Assembly: GCA_004335635.1 (NCBI GenBank)
Contig: QAXH01000568.1
Coordinates: 2,525 to 16,000, forward strand
DNA from: Chloromonas sp. AAM2
Taxonomy: Eukaryota > Chlorophyta > Chlorophyceae > Chlamydomonadales > Chlamydomonadaceae
DNA length: 13,476 nt
Direction of reading: 5' to 3'
Under the pieces are notes generated by a model, which ran no database searches, was not told where the DNA came from, and saw only the letters and a program-made list of their open reading frames with translations. Below are positions 10,901 through 13,476 of the stretch, one piece after another (the first letter of the stretch is position 1; the number at the start of each line of letters is the position of its first letter). The translations under genes and the position numbers were made by a program.

Positions 10901-12482
10901 CTCGCTGTCCACTGCTTGCCTCTGCAGGTGACACAGATAACAGCAATGCCTGCCCCGTCAGTGCCCGCCACCCCGGCCCCGCCCACCACGCCCCTGCCGC
11001 TCACACCCTCGGGCACCGCCCGCCGGGCGGCCCTTGCCAGCGCTGCCGCAGCGTCAGCGGCAGATGACATGGAAGAGGTGGGTGGGTGGGTGAGTGCAGG
11101 TATAGCTACTTTCCTTAAGCTTCCATCACTCCTTGCAGGGGTATCCCCCAGGCAGCGTCATGATTGGTTGTGCAAGCACGTGTTTGCAGATCTCACGCAT
11201 GACATGCCATAACCACTGCCGATGTCATGGTTGTGCAAATTCCCTCGGCTTACATTTACACATGTGGCCTACGGCACGGCATTGTGAGTCCTTGCAGGGT
11301 CAGCAAGGTCACCACGACTTGTTGGTTCTCCCGGCTCAGCCTACCAACCGAGGGCCACTGCCAAATGAAAAGCAGACATAACCACTATGATCAGGTGCAC
11401 ATCAGAAGGTCTTGTTTCCTCCGTAACATGCCTTGTTTGCCGCAGGTGCATGCGGGTCTGAACGGCCTGCACCGTGAAATGGCCAGCCTGTCGAGTGCTG
11501 TGGAGGAGCTGCGCGCGGGCCTGGGCATAGTCACAGGTGTGTGAGTGTCTGTGTCGTTTTACATTGTCGGTTTACAGCCGTCGTTTTACGTCTACAAGCA
11601 GTCCGAAATCAGTCATCCAGCCTATGCCACGCAGGCAACCTCCGGCGTGAGTGGGAGGCGGCGGTGGCGGAGGCGGGGCGCAGAGCGGCGGAGAGCGCGG
11701 CAGAGCTCGCACAGAAGGAGGCGCGTGTCAAGGCAATGCGGTGAGAGAGCAGGGTCAGGTCAGGTGCATCTGTGTGCAACTATTACCTATGGTATGACTA
11801 TCTGTAGTTTGATAAAGTTCAACGGGCCAGAGGCCATGTATAGTTATCAGCAACTTTGCCATATTGACGCTGAATTTGAAGTGTGTCAGAGCGTGTGGTC
11901 GTGCCTGGTCACCATCTACTTGGTTCTTGGCCGATGAAGAGTGCTGGGCTGACAAAGAGCTGGCGCTAGTGAATATGGCGCAGATGTGTGGTTGTTCCGC
12001 AGAGACGCGGTGTTGGCTGAGGGTGACGTCCAGGCGAGCATGTCTGCGTTGGAGCAGCGGCTCACTGCAGCCCTCAAGGGGGTGGACACACGCCTGGGGC
12101 TGCTGCAACACAAGGTGTGTGCTGTGAGCTGTTATATGAGTCTGCTGAAGCTGGGACAGATGTAGCAATCAATCAAAAGCTAAGCTTCAGATGGCTTTGC
12201 AACCAAGAACCCTATCATCGCAGTCACATCTGCTGATGGTGGCATCAGGTGTCCAGATGTTCATCTGACCAGGCTGACATTGTACACCGTCCTGGCGTAT
12301 GACAGCCTGGTGTCTTGAAGTAGTGTGTACTGCACGTTTGACTTGTGCAGGTTGAGGTTGTGGAGGAGCAGCAAGAGTCCCTGATGCTGCGCAGCCCCAG
12401 TCGGCCTACCGCTGGCCCCATGGCAGAGTCAGATGAATATTCAGACCTGTCGTACCGCACATTGCAGCTCTTATCCGCTTGA
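4938..12482 (+). CDS. Ankyrin-repeat and coiled-coil protein, 17 exons, family not recognised
   Basis: The predicted protein has 842 residues: ankyrin repeats (about 5-175), a Pro/Ala/Ser/Thr-rich linker (about 175-340), then coiled-coil blocks to about 805 and a short acidic tail. Exons: 4938-5042, 5367-5501, 5703-5768, 6173-6283, 6692-6745, 7204-7511, 7854-8231, 8471-8603, 8983-9126, 9374-9520, 9860-10094, 10486-10607, 10928-11077, 11446-11536, 11635-11740, 12003-12114 and 12351-12482 (TGA 12480-12482). All 16 junctions agree in phase; 11 are phase 0. No signal peptide or membrane segment is evident, so a cytoplasmic scaffold or adaptor is a guess. The ATG at 4938 (context CTCATGGCA) was chosen because the ankyrin cap starts right after it. 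An in-frame ATG at 4863, or an extra upstream exon, would lengthen the N terminus. Internal exons are well supported; the 5' end is uncertain. Confidence 0.8.
5043..5366 (+). other. GC-AG intron (ankyrin gene intron 1)
   Basis: Exon 1 ends GATCCACAG and is followed by GCAAGTCACAG; the intron closes with CACATGCAG before GGCCGTTAC. The splice yields CKDPQ-GRYPLHVA, the expected Asp-x-x-Gly-x-x-Pro-Leu-His start of an ankyrin repeat. No GT lies at a position that would keep this frame, so a GC donor is the simplest reading. Confidence 0.82.
6348..6371. repeat. (CAA)n microsatellite, eight units with one CAG, in ankyrin-gene intron 4
   Basis: Eight triplets, seven CAA and one CAG, run without a break 65 bases after the exon 4 donor (6284). 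It is intronic, so it does not encode a Gln tract in this gene model. Confidence 0.85.
6511..6642. repeat. GA-rich polypurine tract with three copies of an AACTACCAACAA-type flank, intron 4
   Basis: Two long purine runs (about 6524-6559 and 6572-6624) made mostly of GA and GAA steps are bounded by related sequences: GAACTACCAACAAGATGAG at 6511, GAACAACCAACGAGATGAG at 6562 and AACTACCAACAAAAT at 6628. The whole looks like an expanded imperfect tandem repeat. It lies 50-180 bases upstream of the exon 5 acceptor (6691). Confidence 0.85.
6951..7001. repeat. Two-part inverted repeat (hairpin) in ankyrin-gene intron 5
   Basis: The outer arms AAACGCAA (6951-6958) and TTGCGTTT (6994-7001) are perfect complements. 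Nested inside are TCAGGCA (6972-6978) and TGCCTGA (6984-6990) around the 5-base loop TTCGG. The left spacer between stems is 13 bases and the right one 3, so the structure would have a one-sided bulge. It could be a folded intronic element or a small relic of an inverted-repeat transposon; neither is shown. Confidence 0.6.
7204..8097 (+). other. Pro/Ala/Ser/Thr-rich linker exons (exon 6 and first part of exon 7)
   Basis: Between the ankyrin domain and the first coiled coil the protein is low in hydrophobic content and rich in Pro, Ala, Ser, Thr and Gly, for example GSTSEPGTGPPPAAAV in exon 6 and TPASAAPVPPQSTF in exon 7. It is expected to be disordered. Exon 6 joins exon 7 in phase 2 through an Arg codon. 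Its donor has an in-frame alternative 12 bases downstream (see findings). Confidence 0.75.
8403..8455. repeat. Short direct repeat in ankyrin-gene intron 7
   Basis: GGTTATGTAGTGCATGTGTG (8403-8422) recurs as GGTTATGTGGTGCATGTGTG (8436-8455) with a period of 33 bases and one mismatch. It lies just upstream of the exon 8 acceptor (8470) and is followed by more TG-rich sequence. Confidence 0.75.
10674..10903. repeat. Diverged duplication inside ankyrin-gene intron 12
   Basis: The segment beginning GTCACCTG at 10674 contains CCAGTTGAGCCAT, then CTGAAC, and later CATGTACTGTGCGCCAT. The same order recurs from 10824: GTCACCTG, CCAGTTGAGCCAT, CTGAAC and GTATACTGTGCACCAT. The second copy lacks about 50 bases of the middle. 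An internal tandem duplication of roughly 150 bases, followed by divergence and a deletion, explains this. It ends about 25 bases upstream of the exon 13 acceptor (10927). Confidence 0.7.
12351..12482 (+). other. Terminal coding exon and acidic/aromatic C-terminal tail
   Basis: The last exon (acceptor TTGTGCAG at 12350) encodes VEVVEEQQESLMLRSPSRP and ends with AESDEYSDLSYRTLQLLSA before TGA at 12480-12482. After a final short helix the tail is Ser/Pro-rich, then acidic with two Tyr. Such a conserved-looking end could be a docking peptide or phosphorylation region; that is inference only. Confidence 0.78.
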
Positions 12483-12865
12483 CTGCCAGACCACCAAGCA
12501 AGCAACAGGAGCATGACAGCGCCAGTGGCTTGGTTGCTGAAGAAGCGCAGGTGGCAGGCTTTTCTTTGGAGCCTGGGGCGTGGTGCCAGAATGCACGCCA
12601 GATGATGGCAGCACTGCGGGGCACTGGTCCAGAGTCTTCAGGGTATTAAGGAGCGCATCTGCAAAGGACAGTGATTATAAGATTCACGGCTGTTTCTTTG
12701 GACAAGTGTAGCCTACCACGGTTTAGCTACCAGTGCTGCCTAGCAGTTCAAGCCTATAATAGACCTCAGAATGAGAGGTTTGTGTAGTCAGTCAGCTATG
12801 GCCTGGGGAAAACAGCTACAGGTTGAAACGAATAACTATACTTGATCTCGATTTCAGCCACGCAA

Positions 12866-12888
12866 GGCGACCGTCTTACCGGTCGGCC
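12866..12888. repeat. Hairpin in the ankyrin-gene 3' untranslated region
   Basis: GGCGACCG (12866-12873) can pair with CGGTCGGCC (12880-12888) around the 6-base loop TCTTAC, with one bulged base. The uninterrupted core GACCG/CGGTC has five pairs, all but one G-C. Confidence 0.6.
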
Positions 12889-13053
12889 TGGAGCCCTGCT
12901 ATGGGGCAAGGCGTTTGTGCAGCTGCTTAGCCTTCTCACTCTTCTAGGCTTGAGGCGATTATCTTTTGTAGCAAGTGATCAGGCAGGTCAATAACTACAA
13001 GGACGCAGTCTAGGCAGAGTTTAAGAAAAAGAAGTTTTTATGAAAGCCTTTTT

Positions 13054-13058
13054 TTACA
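13054..13058 (-). terminator. TGTAA polyadenylation signal (minus strand)
   Basis: TTACA on the plus strand reads TGTAA on the minus strand, the usual chlorophyte polyadenylation signal. It lies 112 bases past the stop codon of the possible minus-strand terminal exon at 13170-13266, a plausible 3' untranslated length. Confidence 0.45.
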
Positions 13059-13071
13059 TATGGCTGCAATT

Positions 13072-13076
13072 TGTAA
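13072..13076 (+). terminator. TGTAA polyadenylation signal (plus strand)
   Basis: TGTAA in the context ATTTGTAAAAATG is the first exact match downstream of the ankyrin-gene stop codon, 590 bases away. In green algae cleavage usually occurs 10-20 bases after this motif, so an end near 13086-13096 is expected. Confidence 0.5.
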
Positions 13077-13169
13077 AAATGATGGCGGGATGCACACTGA
13101 CAACAGGTGAGGTGTATGTGTACGCTCTGTGAATGGCTTATGAACACCCTTGGTGAAGTGCTGGAATAG

Positions 13170-13266
13170 TCAGACCAGTCGAGTTGTCCCAGAACTGGCA
13201 AACATCTTTTTGTATGAACAATTGCTTTTGTGCTTGGGCTGCTCCTCAATCTCGTCAGACTCGTTG
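13170..13266 (-). CDS. Possible terminal exon of a convergent minus-strand gene
   Basis: On the minus strand an acceptor-like GCGCAG precedes CAACGAG at 13266. The frame then reads NESDEIEEQPKHKSNCSYKK and ends ASSGTTRLV with TGA at 13172-13170: acidic, then basic, a composition typical of a cytoplasmic tail. A TGTAA follows 112 bases downstream. A phase-compatible donor (GGGG|GTATGT near 13365) would join it to a frame open to the window edge (GASALPPG), giving an intron of about 100 bases. Without splicing the same frame opens at an ATG at 13325. The family is unknown, and the evidence is weak: a short open frame plus a well-placed signal. Confidence 0.3.
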
Positions 13267-13476
13267 CTGCGCGTTCCGGGATCATCAAGGAGGCCATACG
13301 TCACCGGCGGCAACGCCGCGGTCATGTATGGTTATGCCGTCCCCTCTCATGACCGCTGCAGACGAACATACCCCCCAGGGGGCAAGGCTGAGGCTCCTCG
13401 CCAGCGGCAGGCCGCGGTGCCAGTGAGTCCAGACACCCAGTCAGGCCATGGCAACGACAACAGGGGCCTTGCATGA
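13267..13476. other. Window end, no gene assigned with confidence
   Basis: This GC-rich stretch is open in more than one frame on both strands. It may hold an intron and part of an upstream exon of the minus-strand gene suggested at 13170-13266. No conserved motif was recognised, so no coding frame is chosen. Confidence 0.35.

Larger units (their letters stand above)
8098..12350 (+). other. Coiled-coil exons (end of exon 7 to exon 16)
   Basis: From about residue 342 the protein shows heptad-like spacing of Leu, Val, Ile and Met with many Glu, Gln, Arg and Lys. Examples are LAAELEALKARLDTSQEATE (exon 7), RLEEMEARLAHAEQRGRDLA (exon 8), VSEQVASLQAGQGAVQEAVA (exon 9), LRARINKIEAL (exon 10), LRSQQLSANVASLTGAQQEA (exon 11), VEVRLAEIESQRAQESAAQE (exon 12), LNGLHREMASLSSAVEELRA (exon 14), EAAVAEAGRRAAESAAELAQ (exon 15) and MSALEQRLTAALKGVDTRLG (exon 16). 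Breaks are a Ser/Gly-rich start in exon 10, a Gly-rich stretch late in exon 11 (GRGSGGGWRP) and a Pro-rich exon 13. Coiled coils usually mediate oligomerisation; no motor or enzymatic domain was seen. Confidence 0.75.
12483..13090 (+). other. Long 3' untranslated region of the ankyrin gene
   Basis: No convincing open frame follows the stop codon for about 590 bases, and no TGTAA appears until 13072, only TGTAG variants near 12707 and 12782. The transcript therefore probably carries a long 3' untranslated region, unless an unusual upstream signal is used. A short hairpin lies at 12866-12888. Confidence 0.5.

Noticed and set aside
11227..11937. Consecutive plus-strand open frames (105 and 130 codons)
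   Set aside because: The first contains exon 14 in frame but otherwise reads intron 13. The second is out of frame with exon 15 and gives an implausible Arg-rich string, whereas the chosen frame gives a coiled coil with matching phases.
13150..13476. Plus-strand open frame of 108 codons at the window end
   Set aside because: It does not start with ATG, overlaps the presumed 3' region and minus-strand exon, and shows no recognisable motif.

Overview
This is a eukaryotic nuclear window. Coding sequence is broken into short exons (54-378 bases) by many GT-AG introns, about 100-500 bases long, with TG/CA-rich interiors and (T/G)GCAG acceptors. Candidate polyadenylation signals are TGTAA. Intron density, roughly balanced base composition and TGTAA together suggest a green alga (chlorophyte), perhaps a trebouxiophyte of the Coccomyxa type. 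The species guess is inference; the exon structures below were read directly and every exon junction keeps reading phase.

Left third, minus strand (4404 down past the window start): ten exons of a uridine kinase-like protein, a uridine/cytidine kinase fused to a uracil phosphoribosyltransferase-like domain. The reading starts at ATG 4404-4402 and runs 412 complete codons to the donor at 256. The last part of the UPRT half, including its PRPP-binding loop, lies outside the window.

Middle (4405-4937): a head-to-head gap between two divergent genes. It must hold both promoters and 5' leaders; no recognisable motif was found, apart from a candidate 5'-leader splice donor at 4648.

Right two thirds, plus strand (4938-12482): a 17-exon gene for a predicted protein of 842 residues. 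It has N-terminal ankyrin repeats, a Pro/Ala/Ser-rich linker, then several coiled-coil blocks separated by flexible low-complexity stretches. I do not recognise it as a named family.

Right end: a long 3' untranslated region ends near TGTAA at 13072-13076. A TGTAA facing the other way (13058-13054) and a short open exon-like segment (13266-13170) suggest a third, convergent minus-strand gene entering from beyond the window.

Nothing here looks like a mobile element, CRISPR array or bacterial-type operon. The points most worth a second look are two GC-AG introns with the same AG|GCAAGT donor in adjacent genes, the unclassified ankyrin/coiled-coil protein, overlapping convergent polyadenylation signals, in-frame tandem splice donors, and repeats and hairpins inside introns.
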